Origin: an uncultured Cellvibrionales bacterium
Lineage (GTDB): Bacteria; Pseudomonadota; Gammaproteobacteria; Pseudomonadales; Porticoccaceae
DNA: 64,000 nucleotides
NCBI GenBank assembly: GCA_913031145.1
Contig: CAJWCO010000011.1
Coordinates: 1 to 64,000 of the forward strand
Direction: 5' to 3'
Part shown: positions 19,676 to 28,417 of the stretch, piece by piece
Position numbering within the stretch: position 1 is the first letter of the stretch
How the letters are laid out: every line of letters begins with the position of its first letter
The notes under the pieces: model-generated
The model's database searches: none
Seen by the model: only the letters and a program-made list of their open reading frames with translations
What the model was told of the DNA's origin: nothing
Program-made: the position numbers and the translations under genes

Positions 19676-19826
19676 GTTTTACCTTAGTTTTTGTTCTTGC
19701 CAATAGATCCCTCCGTATCGCAAGGGGAATCGTGTTAATATGTGTTCGAGAAGGAGCAAAACTGTATCGGTTGATGTCTGCTTTTGCAAGCCTTAAGAAA
19801 CCGTCTTTGAATACAGGTATGACCGC

Positions 19827-20666
19827 GTGAACGCGAGTGAACATTCTGATTATCTATACCCCACATCGGTTTCGGTTAAAAGTAACTCCCCCGTGATTGT
19901 TGGCGTGGTGGGCCGAGCGATACTAATTTTCGAGCACACCCCTCTCATGTCAACAGAGCATGTGGATGTGCTGAAATTTTATTGCCAACGGAAAGTCATG
20001 TTGGGCCAGTGGCAAGGCGTTGACTGCGAAGTGTGGGAATGTTTGCCGGAGGCTCGTGATATTGACGGCTTTACGGTCGTTGATTTACGCAGTTTGTTGC
20101 TAACGATTGACGCGTCGCAGTTCGCTCTAGTGTGCCGCGCGGTGCAACTTTTGGAGTGGCGAGATAATCACCGTTTTTGCGGGCGTTGTGGCGGTTCCAC
20201 GCAGCTTAGTTCCAGTGAAAATGCACTCATGTGTCACGCGTGTGACCTGTACAATTATCCGCGAATTTCGCCTTGTGTTATTGTCGTAGTCACGCGGGGC
20301 GAATACTGCTTATTGGCTCGGCAAGCGCACTGGGCAGAGGGTCTCTTTAGTGCAGTAGCAGGCTTTGTGGAGGCGGGTGAGAGTGCGGAAAGTGCCTTGC
20401 GGCGTGAAGTTTACGAGGAAGTTGGGGTCGTGATCCGCAATGTACGGTATGTGGGTAGTCAGTCTTGGCCGTTTCCGGGCCAATTGATGTTGGGCTTTAT
20501 TGCCGAGGCTGTAGATGAAGATATTACTGTAGATGGCGTGGAAATTTCAGAGGCTCGGTGGTGGCATTATTCTAAAATGCCTTCCGCGGTGCCGCCTCCA
20601 AATGTGATGTCGGGTAAATTGATCCAGTATTTTATTGAAGAAGCGCGTCAGCGAGCGCGAAATTAA
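19827..20666 (+). CDS. nudC: NAD+ diphosphatase / NudC Nudix hydrolase
   Basis: Hydrolyses NAD(H) and removes NAD caps from RNA. The zinc ribbon FCGRCGG...CHACDLYNYPRISP is followed by the Nudix box (GFVEAGESAESALRREVYEEVGV) and the NudC-specific SQSWPFPGQLMLGF, one residue from the canonical SQPWPFP. 279 residues. GTG start at 19827 with only weak ribosome-binding signal; no better in-frame ATG upstream. Confidence 0.94.
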   Translation: MNASEHSDYLYPTSVSVKSNSPVIVGVVGRAILIFEHTPLMSTEHVDVLKFYCQRKVMLGQWQGVDCEVWECLPEARDIDGFTVVDLRSLLLTIDASQFALVCRAVQLLEWRDNHRFCGRCGGSTQLSSSENALMCHACDLYNYPRISPCVIVVVTRGEYCLLARQAHWAEGLFSAVAGFVEAGESAESALRREVYEEVGVVIRNVRYVGSQSWPFPGQLMLGFIAEAVDEDITVDGVEISEARWWHYSKMPSAVPPPNVMSGKLIQYFIEEARQRARN

Positions 20667-20731
20667 CCGTGGGTGATTGGTGACTAACATAACCTTATGT
20701 CCACCATATAGTTGAATGATTGGAGTCGATT

Positions 20732-21799
20732 TTGGAATTTTTGTATGAGTACGGGTTATTTGTTTTTAAGTTATTAACGGTTGGGATTATTGTCATTGCC
20801 GTGGTCGCTGCAGTCTTTGCAATTGCACTGCGCGGAAGTCATGGGCGCGGTGGCGAGAAAGGTACGTTAGAGATTACAAGGCTCAATGACCAGTACGAGG
20901 ATATGTGCGAGGCAGTGATGTTGGCAATCGTCCCTGATTCGGCGCAAAAAGCGCTCGAGAAAAAATTGCAAAAAGAAAAGAAGAAGCGCCTTAAAAGTGA
21001 AAAAAAAGGAGCGCACGTTGCCAAAGACGAAGATGCCGACCTTCGGCACGTTTATGTTATTAATTTTGACGGCGACATGAATGCCTCAGCAGTCGACCAT
21101 TTGCGCGAAGAAATTACCGCAATACTGTCGCAGGCGACAAGCCCTGATGAGGTGGTTTTGCGCTTGGAGAGTTCGGGCGGCATAGTGCATGGATACGGGT
21201 TTGCAGCGAGTCAGTTGGATCGTCTTCGTAAGAAAGGCGTTTCATTGACCGTTTGTGTTGATAAAGTCGCCGCCAGTGGTGGCTATATGATGGCGTGTGT
21301 GGCTGACAAAATATTGGCTGCACCCTTCGCGATTCTGGGGTCTGTTGGGGTCATTGCACAGTTGCCTAACTTTAATCGGCTCCTCAAAAAACACGATGTC
21401 GATTTTGAGTTGCTCACAGCGGGTGAATACAAACGCACGCTCACCCTATTTGGCGAGAATACCGAAAGCGGGAGGGAGAAATTTATCGAGCAGCTAGAGG
21501 AGATACACACATTATTTAGAGAATACGTCGCGCAGAGACGACCTCAGGTTGATATCGATCGGGTGGCCACTGGTGAGACCTGGTACGGCCGGCGCGCTCT
21601 TGATGTGGCCTTAGTTGATGAACTGCAGACCAGTGACGAATACCTGGTGGACTGCATTGCGAGTGCGGAAGTTTTTGAGGTTAACTATGTGATGAAGAAG
21701 TCGCTCGCAGAGCGGTTGGGTGTTGCCGTTGGCGTGGGTGTGGACGGGCTCTTGATCAAATGGTGGACTCGCCTCAATGGTAATGTCCACAAATTCTGA
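20732..21799 (+). CDS. sohB: Signal peptide peptidase-like inner-membrane protease SohB
   Basis: S49-family protease, 355 residues from TTG 20732. This start gives MEFLYEYGLFVFKLL, matching the E. coli SohB N-terminus, and is preceded by GGAG at 20722-20725; TTG 20720 is less likely. One N-terminal membrane helix, a Lys/Glu-rich coiled stretch (KKLQKEKKKRLKSEKK), then the protease core RLESSGGIVHGYG, DKVAASGGYMMACVADKI with the catalytic Ser, and EYKRTLT with the probable catalytic Lys. It degrades membrane and periplasmic peptides. Confidence 0.95.
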   Translation: MEFLYEYGLFVFKLLTVGIIVIAVVAAVFAIALRGSHGRGGEKGTLEITRLNDQYEDMCEAVMLAIVPDSAQKALEKKLQKEKKKRLKSEKKGAHVAKDEDADLRHVYVINFDGDMNASAVDHLREEITAILSQATSPDEVVLRLESSGGIVHGYGFAASQLDRLRKKGVSLTVCVDKVAASGGYMMACVADKILAAPFAILGSVGVIAQLPNFNRLLKKHDVDFELLTAGEYKRTLTLFGENTESGREKFIEQLEEIHTLFREYVAQRRPQVDIDRVATGETWYGRRALDVALVDELQTSDEYLVDCIASAEVFEVNYVMKKSLAERLGVAVGVGVDGLLIKWWTRLNGNVHKF

Positions 21800-21832
21800 C
21801 GTGTTGACCCAACGCCGCGTCGCTTAATGGTC

Positions 21833-22999
21833 TTAATCTCTGCGAAGTCGATCGGTTGTGGCGATGGGCGTGGGGAAGTTGAAGACCACAATATAACTTG
21901 AGACGATAAAAGTAATAATGGCGGCCGCCTGGATGAGATGCGAGGCCAGATTACTAATTAACGCGGAGTTGAAGGCTACATAGGCGATGAGTAAAGAAAA
22001 CTCGCTGTTCTGCCCTAACCTAAAACCGATATCCCAAGCTAAGCTGTCACTTTCGCTTTGTGAGCGCAATAGGTAGTGGTAGGTGACCGGTTTAATGATC
22101 AGTATCATTGCTGCGATCGTGGCGGCTGCGATGGCTATGTCCGGAATTAGGGAGATATCAAATCCGCTTCCGAGTGAAAAAAAGAACAGAATTAAGAAAA
22201 AGTCACGAAGTGGTTTAAGGTTCAGCGCGATGTACTTGGAGAACTGACAGGTCGCTATTGATATGCCGCCGACAAAAGCGCCGATTTCTCGCGACAGCCC
22301 CAAGAAGGACGCCGCTTCGGACATCCCCAAGCACCAGCCAATAGCCACCAGAAACACGTATTCACCGATGCGCTCGAAGCGCGAAAAAAGTGGTAATAGC
22401 ACATATCGCACTATGACCACTGCGATAACAGCGAGCAGTGGCAGCGCCAAAAAACTTCGGCTTAGTTGTCCGAGATCTGGCGTTCCGGTGTCTCCTGCAA
22501 TCAAAAACATCAGTACGAAAATAGCAATAAAGTCTTGCATCAATAGCATACCCACCATGAGTTCACCTGAGTGTTTGTGGTGAAGAGCGGTCGTTGGTAG
22601 GAGCTTGATCCCGACAATGGTACTCGAAAACATCATGGCTACGCCGATAATGAGACTTTCTGTCGACGTGTAACCGAACAGTAGGCCCATGGCGTAACCC
22701 ACGCCGCTAAATAAGAGCGAACTGACAAGCGTGATATGTGTGACCTGTCTAAAAACTTTGAGAAGCGCCTGCGGCTGCATATCAAGCCCCAGAAGAAAGA
22801 GCAAGAACATGATGCCGATTTCGGAAATTTGCGAGATGGTGCTGGTGTCTGTAACCCATCCCAGACCGTGAGGGCCGATTAGCGCTCCGAGTGCAATGTA
22901 AGCGACCAAAAGCGGTTGTCGACCGAACAGGGCCAATGATGCCAACACAGCGGCGCCACTAAAAATTAAAAAGAAAAGCTGTATTAAATGATCATGCAT
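21833..22999 (-). CDS. CPA2-family (Kef-type) cation/proton antiporter
   Basis: 388 residues and about 11-12 membrane segments. Kef/CPA2 signatures: LGALIGPHGLGW, EIGIMFLLFLLGLDMQPQAL, MMFSSTIVGIKLL and the late FRLGQNSEFSLLIAYVAF. The C-terminal RCK (TrkA-N) NAD-binding domain of KefB/KefC is absent; the protein stops just after the transport domain, so regulation must differ. Substrate (K+ or Na+) cannot be told. It lies convergent to sohB. Confidence 0.9.
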   Translation of the reverse strand: MHDHLIQLFFLIFSGAAVLASLALFGRQPLLVAYIALGALIGPHGLGWVTDTSTISQISEIGIMFLLFLLGLDMQPQALLKVFRQVTHITLVSSLLFSGVGYAMGLLFGYTSTESLIIGVAMMFSSTIVGIKLLPTTALHHKHSGELMVGMLLMQDFIAIFVLMFLIAGDTGTPDLGQLSRSFLALPLLAVIAVVIVRYVLLPLFSRFERIGEYVFLVAIGWCLGMSEAASFLGLSREIGAFVGGISIATCQFSKYIALNLKPLRDFFLILFFFSLGSGFDISLIPDIAIAAATIAAMILIIKPVTYHYLLRSQSESDSLAWDIGFRLGQNSEFSLLIAYVAFNSALISNLASHLIQAAAIITFIVSSYIVVFNFPTPIATTDRLRRD

Positions 23000-23086
23000 G
23001 AAAAGGCTACCGATGATGCTGTCGAGTTAATTGAGAGCCCGACTGCTAGGACACTCATGGTAGGCCAAAAAGACGTGGCTCACCAG

Positions 23087-23577
23087 CTATGGCTGACCTC
23101 GCCGTCTAAAAAGTGGCGTTGATGCTATCACTGCCGCTTGATAGGAAACTGAAAAATCATGCAACGATTCTGTAGCTTCGTCAAGGTTGCTTGGGTTTTG
23201 AAATGAAAATGCATTGAATCCACAGCGCTGTAACGGATGGAGTTGGTCTCGCATAATTGCTCCGAAGGCTCTTAGTTCCCTGCTAAGCCATAGCGCTCTC
23301 GGAGCAATCGCCCCATTGAAAAGCCGCGTCCATCAGTCAGGCTGGGAAAATACACTGCGATAATTTTTGCTCGGTCAATATGCGCAGTCTTGTCAATATT
23401 TTCATCGGGCATCAGCCAAAAGCCCACCGATTTGTTATGGGAATCGTGGGCGCACGCATGGTGCTTCCATTGCGCCAGTGGCAGCACATAAAAATTACTG
23501 GGCAAAACGGTTGGCCCCGGGCTTATGATCGTCCAGCGATCTTCTATGATCAGTCCATTTTTGATGAGTTTATCCAT
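23087..23577 (-). pseudogene. DUF934 protein, partner of CysI, broken by a single-base frameshift
   Basis: Read from ATG 23577 (overlapping the cysI stop by 8 bases), the frame encodes the N-terminal part of a DUF934 protein (MDKLIKNGLIIEDRW...IIAVYFPSLTDGRGFSMGRLLRERYGLAG) and then hits TAA at 23272-23274. In the next frame, from 23278 down to a stop at 23087-23089, the sequence continues exactly as the family does: ELRAFGAIMRDQLHPLQRCGFNAF and so on for 63 residues. One extra G in the GGG run (complement of 23278-23280) would restore a normal ~163-residue protein. Either a real recent inactivation, a homopolymer sequencing error, or slippage. DUF934 proteins follow cysI in Pseudomonas and are thought to aid sulfite reduction. 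Confidence 0.85.
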
Positions 23578-25225
23578 ATACGCGTTGCTTAAATGTATCG
23601 ATTCCAATGCGCTGTACGGTCGATAAAAAAGATTCATGCTCATGCCGGCGTTCGACATAGACGTTCAGAATGTTCTCGATGGCGTCGATAACGTCGTTAC
23701 GCGATAGTGATGGACCGAGTACTTTTGCCAGCGCCGCAGACTTATTGGCGCTTCCTCCGAGTTGTATCTGATACCACTCCAGACCTTTTTTGTCGACGCC
23801 CAAGATGCCAATATGACCCACATGGTGATGTCCGCAGGCATTCATGCATCGAGAGATATTGAGTTCTAAATCGCCAAGATCGTGGACATAGTCAAGATCA
23901 TCAAATCTGCGTTGAATGTCCTCTGCTATCGGAATCGACTTTGCATTGGCGAGGGAGCAGTAATCCCTGCCTGGGCAGCAGATAATGTCTGTCAGCGTGC
24001 CTATGTTCGGCGTTGCAAGGCCGAAACGCTTGGCGGTCTGCCAAAAGGCATAGAGTTTGGATTTGACTACGTCGACAATCACCATATTCTGATTGTGCGT
24101 GGTTCGTATTTCGCCTTGTGCAAAAGTGTCCGAAAGATCGGCAATGGCATTAAGTTGGACGTCCGTTAAATCACCCGGCGCAACGCCTGCAGGTTTTAGA
24201 GAAAGTGCTACAGCGGCGTAACCCGGCTGCTTTTGATGAACGACATTGCGCGCTAACCAGCGCGAAAAGGCACGATCTCCATCTGCGATCTCTCTCAGTT
24301 GTTCCATTTCAGTCACATCGTCAATAATTTGATAGTCAGAGCCGTTAAAAAACGCCATCATTCGCTCTATTTCTTCGACTGTGAGCGTTGTAGATCCATT
24401 TTTCAAATGTGCCCATTCCTCTTCGACGCGTTGCGCAAAAACAGCCGGGGTCCAGGCCTTAACCAATATCTTAATGCGCGCCTTATCCCGATTCTGGCGG
24501 TTACCATAGCGGTTGTACACTCGCAGTATGGCGTCTAAATACGTCAATAAGTGCTGTTGCGGCAGGAAGTTCCGAATGCATACGCCAATCATTGGGGTTC
24601 GCCCGAGTCCGCCCCCGACAAAAATTTTGAATCCACGAACTTCGTCACGACGGTGAACGAGCTGCAGACCGATATCATGAAAGAGAAAAGCCGCTCTATC
24701 TTCTTCAGATCCACATACTGCTATTTTAAATTTTCGCGGTAAAAACATGAACTCAGGATGCCCTGTAGACCATTGGCGGATGATTTCACACCAGGGGCGC
24801 GGATCTTCAACTTCGTCCATGGCAACACCCGCGTACTGATCCGTCGTTGTGTTGCGAACGCAATTGCCACTCGTCTGAATGGCGTGCATTTCAACAGCGG
24901 CTAAAGCGGCTAAAATGTCTGCTGTGTCCTCAAGGCGAGGCCAGTTCAGCTGGACATTTTGACGGGTGGTTGCATGAATGTAGCCTTTGTCAAAACGACG
25001 TGCAATGTCAGCCAGTGCGCGCAGTTGCTTTGCAGACACCTGGCCATAGGGAATGGCAATACGCATCATTGGCGCTAGGCGCTGAATGTAGATTCCGTTT
25101 TGTAAGCGTAGGGGCAGAAATTCTTCTTCGCTTAGCTCACCTAAAAGATAGCGGCCCAGTTGACCGCGATATTGTGCGATGCGCTCGGTTATAAATTGGT
25201 GGTCGTAGGAATCGTATACATACAT
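23570..25225 (-). CDS. cysI: Sulfite reductase hemoprotein CysI
   Basis: Reduces sulfite to sulfide for cysteine synthesis. 551 residues from ATG 25225, which gives MYVYDSYDHQFITERI like Pseudomonas CysI; the longer in-frame ORF starting at 25336 is judged too long. Siroheme/[4Fe-4S] ligands are in CCPGRDYC and SRCMNACGHHHVGHIG; conserved substrate-binding regions include TTRQNVQLNW, TSGNCVRNTTTDQYAG and RKFKIAV. No cysJ flavoprotein lies nearby, so the electron donor is unknown. The sulfide product could feed MetZ. Confidence 0.95.
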   Translation of the reverse strand: MYVYDSYDHQFITERIAQYRGQLGRYLLGELSEEEFLPLRLQNGIYIQRLAPMMRIAIPYGQVSAKQLRALADIARRFDKGYIHATTRQNVQLNWPRLEDTADILAALAAVEMHAIQTSGNCVRNTTTDQYAGVAMDEVEDPRPWCEIIRQWSTGHPEFMFLPRKFKIAVCGSEEDRAAFLFHDIGLQLVHRRDEVRGFKIFVGGGLGRTPMIGVCIRNFLPQQHLLTYLDAILRVYNRYGNRQNRDKARIKILVKAWTPAVFAQRVEEEWAHLKNGSTTLTVEEIERMMAFFNGSDYQIIDDVTEMEQLREIADGDRAFSRWLARNVVHQKQPGYAAVALSLKPAGVAPGDLTDVQLNAIADLSDTFAQGEIRTTHNQNMVIVDVVKSKLYAFWQTAKRFGLATPNIGTLTDIICCPGRDYCSLANAKSIPIAEDIQRRFDDLDYVHDLGDLELNISRCMNACGHHHVGHIGILGVDKKGLEWYQIQLGGSANKSAALAKVLGPSLSRNDVIDAIENILNVYVERRHEHESFLSTVQRIGIDTFKQRVYG

Positions 25226-25510
25226 AACGCTCTGCCCTGAAGAATCCCTTCTTTCGCGCGCGGCTTCGCCACCGCAGGCTGTGAAATCAAGTGCGATCCG
25301 GTACTGACCGCGCAGCCGCAGACCATAACGTACCAAGCTGTACTTTTGAATTATTATTCGGTCATATGGTATTTCTGGATCGCATAAGTAGGGTGCGGTT
25401 TTTGATCCGTCGAGGCTGTTTTACGGTATAGTTGACATGAGCGGTGAAGACGACACACGCACCGTGCTGTCAAGTGACAATGCCACAGTTAACAGTACGA
25501 GGGTAAAAAA
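25226..25510. other. Divergent promoter region of cysI and the nadA-side genes
   Basis: 285 non-coding bases between the cysI start and the small ORF at 25511. A TATAGT (25427-25432) with TTGATC (25402-25407) 19 bp upstream is a weak candidate promoter to the right. An ATACCATATG-like segment near 25364-25372 lies upstream of cysI but I cannot assign it to a regulator such as CysB. Confidence 0.4.
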
Positions 25511-25645
25511 TTGGTAGATGAAATTAAACACAAGAGTAGCAAATCTGACGTTGCGGCCGAGGATGGTCGGGTTGACGCAATGGCCGCAGTCGCAGTACTC
25601 GTGATTGTCGTGAGTGCGTTCGTCTATATTTTATCGACGTTATGA
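25511..25645 (+). CDS. Small single-pass membrane protein (44 aa), unknown
   Basis: TTG 25511 with GAGG at 25499-25502 opens a 44-codon ORF. The N-terminal half is charged (DEIKHKSSKSDVAAEDGRVDA) and the C-terminal half is one membrane helix ([19 protein letters not shown]), a typical tail-anchored or N-in small inner-membrane protein. It is below the usual ORF length cut-off. Its stop overlaps an ATG in the form ATGA. I do not recognise a family; location upstream of nadA suggests co-transcription. Confidence 0.55.
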   Translation: MVDEIKHKSSKSDVAAEDGRVDAMAAVAVLVIVVSAFVYILSTL

Positions 25646-25731
25646 ACTCTGGGGCTGACACAATCGTTAGCATCACGCAGATTTCCAGTGTGCTGAACTT
25701 CGGTTTTTACGGGATGGAGGTTGACGAATAA
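25642..25731 (+). CDS. Possible 29-residue ORF coupled to the preceding small gene
   Basis: ATG 25642 overlaps the preceding stop (ATGA) and the ORF ends 2 bases before the nadA ORF start at 25734. The peptide has no recognisable feature. It may only be a means of ribosome hand-over to nadA, or chance. Confidence 0.2.
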   Translation: MNSGADTIVSITQISSVLNFGFYGMEVDE

Positions 25732-25733
25732 GA

Positions 25734-26771
25734 ATGCATGAGCGTTCCAACGACGTGCCGATAAACGCGGCGTCGCCGGTTCGCTGGGGGCAGGGTTCTA
25801 CCATGCGACAGACGAATGCAGATAGCGCGCTAGAAGACGAGATCAAAGCGCGTTTAATAACCCAGAATGCGGCTATTATTGCGCATTACTATACCGATCC
25901 AAGTATTCAGCGTTTAGCTGAACAGAGTGGTGGCATAGTGGCGGACTCACTTGAGATGGCACGCTTTGGCAAAAACAGTGATGCTCAGACATTGATCGTG
26001 GCAGGCGTCGCCTTTATGGGTGAGACAGCGAAGATTTTAACGCCGGAAAAACGCGTGGTCATGCCTTCTCTGGACGCGACATGCTCACTTGACCTCGGCT
26101 GTCAAATTGACGAATTTAGTGCGTTCTGCGATTCTCATTCAGATCGAACCGTGGTTGTTTATGCCAATACTTCGGCAGCGGTCAAGGCGCGAGCAGATTG
26201 GGTGGTGACCTCAAGTATCGCGGTTGAAGTGATTGAATATCTGGATTCGCAGGGTGAAAAAATCCTGTGGGCTCCCGACAAATATTTAGGCGGTTATGTG
26301 CAAGAGAAGACGGGTGCAGACATGCTGTTGTGGGACGGGAGCTGTATTGTTCACGAAGAATTCAAAGTGCAAGGAATTCTCGATTTGCTTCAGGTCTACC
26401 CAGAGGCGGCAGTGTTAGTTCATCCGGAATCGCCGAAGGGCGTGGTGGCGATAGCGGATGTTGTTGGGTCGACATCTCAGCTGATTTCTGCGGCTCGTAG
26501 GTTACCCAACCCACAGTTTATTGTGGCCACCGATCAAGGTATTTTTTATAAGATGCAGCAAAGTGCTCCGAGTAAGACGTTGCTTTCAGCGCCGACAGCA
26601 GGTCACGGTGCTACCTGCCGGAGTTGCGCTAACTGCCCTTGGATGGCTATGAATACCTTGCAGGCATTGCTGGATTGCATGTCGGAAACACACAGTGATG
26701 TCGTTGTTGAGCCAGCCGTAGCGCAAAAAGCGTTGGTTGCGCTTGACCGAATGATGCATTTTCGTCAGTGA
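25734..26771 (+). CDS. nadA: Quinolinate synthase NadA
   Basis: Condenses iminoaspartate with DHAP to quinolinate in NAD synthesis, using an oxygen-sensitive [4Fe-4S] cluster. Family motifs: [22 protein letters not shown]-like [40 protein letters not shown] and the late [18 protein letters not shown] with cluster-ligand cysteines; a further Cys is in ATCSLDLGC. 345 residues. The first ~23 residues before MRQTNADS are poorly conserved, so the ATG at 25803 is an alternative start. Confidence 0.95.
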   Translation: MHERSNDVPINAASPVRWGQGSTMRQTNADSALEDEIKARLITQNAAIIAHYYTDPSIQRLAEQSGGIVADSLEMARFGKNSDAQTLIVAGVAFMGETAKILTPEKRVVMPSLDATCSLDLGCQIDEFSAFCDSHSDRTVVVYANTSAAVKARADWVVTSSIAVEVIEYLDSQGEKILWAPDKYLGGYVQEKTGADMLLWDGSCIVHEEFKVQGILDLLQVYPEAAVLVHPESPKGVVAIADVVGSTSQLISAARRLPNPQFIVATDQGIFYKMQQSAPSKTLLSAPTAGHGATCRSCANCPWMAMNTLQALLDCMSETHSDVVVEPAVAQKALVALDRMMHFRQ

Positions 26772-26792
26772 AGTGAAGCTCAACTAACCTTT

Positions 26793-28256
26793 CTATAGTT
26801 TTACAACTTGCTCTTCTACTGCGACGAGTTCCCGAAGCCTCTGTCGGATAATGGCTGACTGCTTAAAATCTGTAGACACTAGGCTCGCCGCCAGGGCAAG
26901 GTGCTTTCGTGCAAGTCTGAAGGCGCCAACGAGGACAAAGTACTCAGCTCGGGCTAAATGGACGCCTGAAATATCCCCCGCTAACCCGCGCACTTCCGCC
27001 AGTCGATACCAGATATTAGGGTCGTTGGGTCGTTGACGACTTAGCAACTTTAGCGTCTCACTGGCTTTTTGATAGTGTTTGGCTTGCCAAGACACTTCGG
27101 AGCGCAACAATGTCAGTGGGTAATTGTTCGGGTTGGCCGTAAGCAAATCGTCAATTTTTGTTGAAGCATCTTCAAGTTTCTGTTGCTGTATATCTAATTC
27201 GACATCAGTGTGGCGAAAAACCAGTTCCTGAGGATTAGCTTGGATCAGTTTGTTGAGTTGTGTTCTCGCAACTTTGAGACGATTGTCCGCTATTAATGCG
27301 AGAACAAGCCCGTATCTTTCAGCCTCATTGTTGTGCTCATCCTTAGATAAAAGGTGTTCAAAATGCCGAATGCTCGATTTGGGATTCTGGGTGAGCCCAA
27401 CGAGTGCTCGCGCGCGCATTAATTGATATTTTCGTTTGTGCGGATAATGTCTCAGGGGAGCACTAATAGTTCGGCTACGTGTATCGGCAATTCGGCGTTC
27501 TGTTACCGGGTGGGTTAATAAAAATTCAGGGGGTCTGCTACCTGAATGCCGAGTTGCTACAAGCATAATCTCAAACATTTCAGCTGCCGCTGATGGGTTG
27601 CGCCCCGCGCCTCGAAGTGTTTGCAGGCCGATCCTGTCCGCTTCTTGCTCGTTACTTCGTGTGTACCTCAGTCGTCCATCCATTGCTGCAGCTTGCGTTA
27701 CTGACAATGCTGCGGTGCCTGCGTCGCCACCCACCGTTGCTGCAATCACCAAGCCTGCCAATAACCCGCCCATAGTCAGAGTAGAACTTTTACGTTGTTC
27801 CTCGATGCCACGAGCAAAATGTCTCTGACTTAAATGAGCTAATTCGTGCGCCAGCACTGAGGCTAATTGGTCTTCGGTCTTTGCATAATTAAAAATGCCC
27901 GTGTGTATGCCAATTACCCCGCCGGGAACAGCAAAAGCATTCATCGTTGGGTTGTCTACAAGCACTAATTCTAGTCGTGGATCTTCCAGATCGCTGTAGG
28001 TTGCGAGGTTATAAAGTAGCTGTTCGGTATACTCTTGCAACACAGGATCATCGAATTCCTGGATTCGGCTTCGAAACGCTTTAAGCCAACTTCTGCCAAT
28101 GAGATACTCTTGTTGTTGGGACACGATTCCTGAACTTGTGTCCCCCAGCATCGGCAGGTTTAGCCCTGAGGCAGACAAGCGAATGGGTTCGAGCACCGCG
28201 CAGAACAAAAGCGTTAGCACTAAGCCGCTGCGAAATTGTTTCGATAATTCATGCAT
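26793..28256 (-). CDS. bepA: Periplasmic M48 metalloprotease/chaperone BepA
   Basis: 487 residues with an N-terminal signal peptide (GLVLTLLFCAVLEPIRLSASG). M48 zinc site HELAH at 137-141, with the third ligand in SNEQEADRIG, then a TPR-rich C-terminal half. BepA monitors outer-membrane protein assembly at the BAM complex and degrades stalled LptD. Architecture and length match E. coli BepA (YfgC). Convergent with nadA. bamC, another part of the same pathway, is 11 kb away. Confidence 0.92.
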   Translation of the reverse strand: MHELSKQFRSGLVLTLLFCAVLEPIRLSASGLNLPMLGDTSSGIVSQQQEYLIGRSWLKAFRSRIQEFDDPVLQEYTEQLLYNLATYSDLEDPRLELVLVDNPTMNAFAVPGGVIGIHTGIFNYAKTEDQLASVLAHELAHLSQRHFARGIEEQRKSSTLTMGGLLAGLVIAATVGGDAGTAALSVTQAAAMDGRLRYTRSNEQEADRIGLQTLRGAGRNPSAAAEMFEIMLVATRHSGSRPPEFLLTHPVTERRIADTRSRTISAPLRHYPHKRKYQLMRARALVGLTQNPKSSIRHFEHLLSKDEHNNEAERYGLVLALIADNRLKVARTQLNKLIQANPQELVFRHTDVELDIQQQKLEDASTKIDDLLTANPNNYPLTLLRSEVSWQAKHYQKASETLKLLSRQRPNDPNIWYRLAEVRGLAGDISGVHLARAEYFVLVGAFRLARKHLALAASLVSTDFKQSAIIRQRLRELVAVEEQVVKL

Positions 28257-28417
28257 AAAAATGCAATTCCAAATCTAGTGTATGAATGCTTAGTATCCCA
28301 CTGTAGCGTATACTAGTGTCGTGTTCGACTGTTGCGGGCGAAGGAAGTTCAAAAGCATCTGTCCTGTAAGCGATCTGTACTCCGTCCCGCAAAAACTTCT
28401 AAGCTTAGGAAACTGCC

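Noticed and set aside
22263-22583. + strand ORF of 106 residues inside the Kef-type gene
   Set aside because: Shadow of the antiporter frame; Lys/Pro/Ser-rich composition without motifs.
23272-23658. Intact 128-residue ORF for the protein after cysI
   Set aside because: It ends in the middle of the DUF934 domain and its first 27 codons lie inside cysI. The family continues in another frame, so this is one half of a broken gene.
24847-25194. + strand ORF of 115 residues opposite cysI
   Set aside because: Antisense shadow of a strongly conserved gene, no ribosome-binding site or family match.
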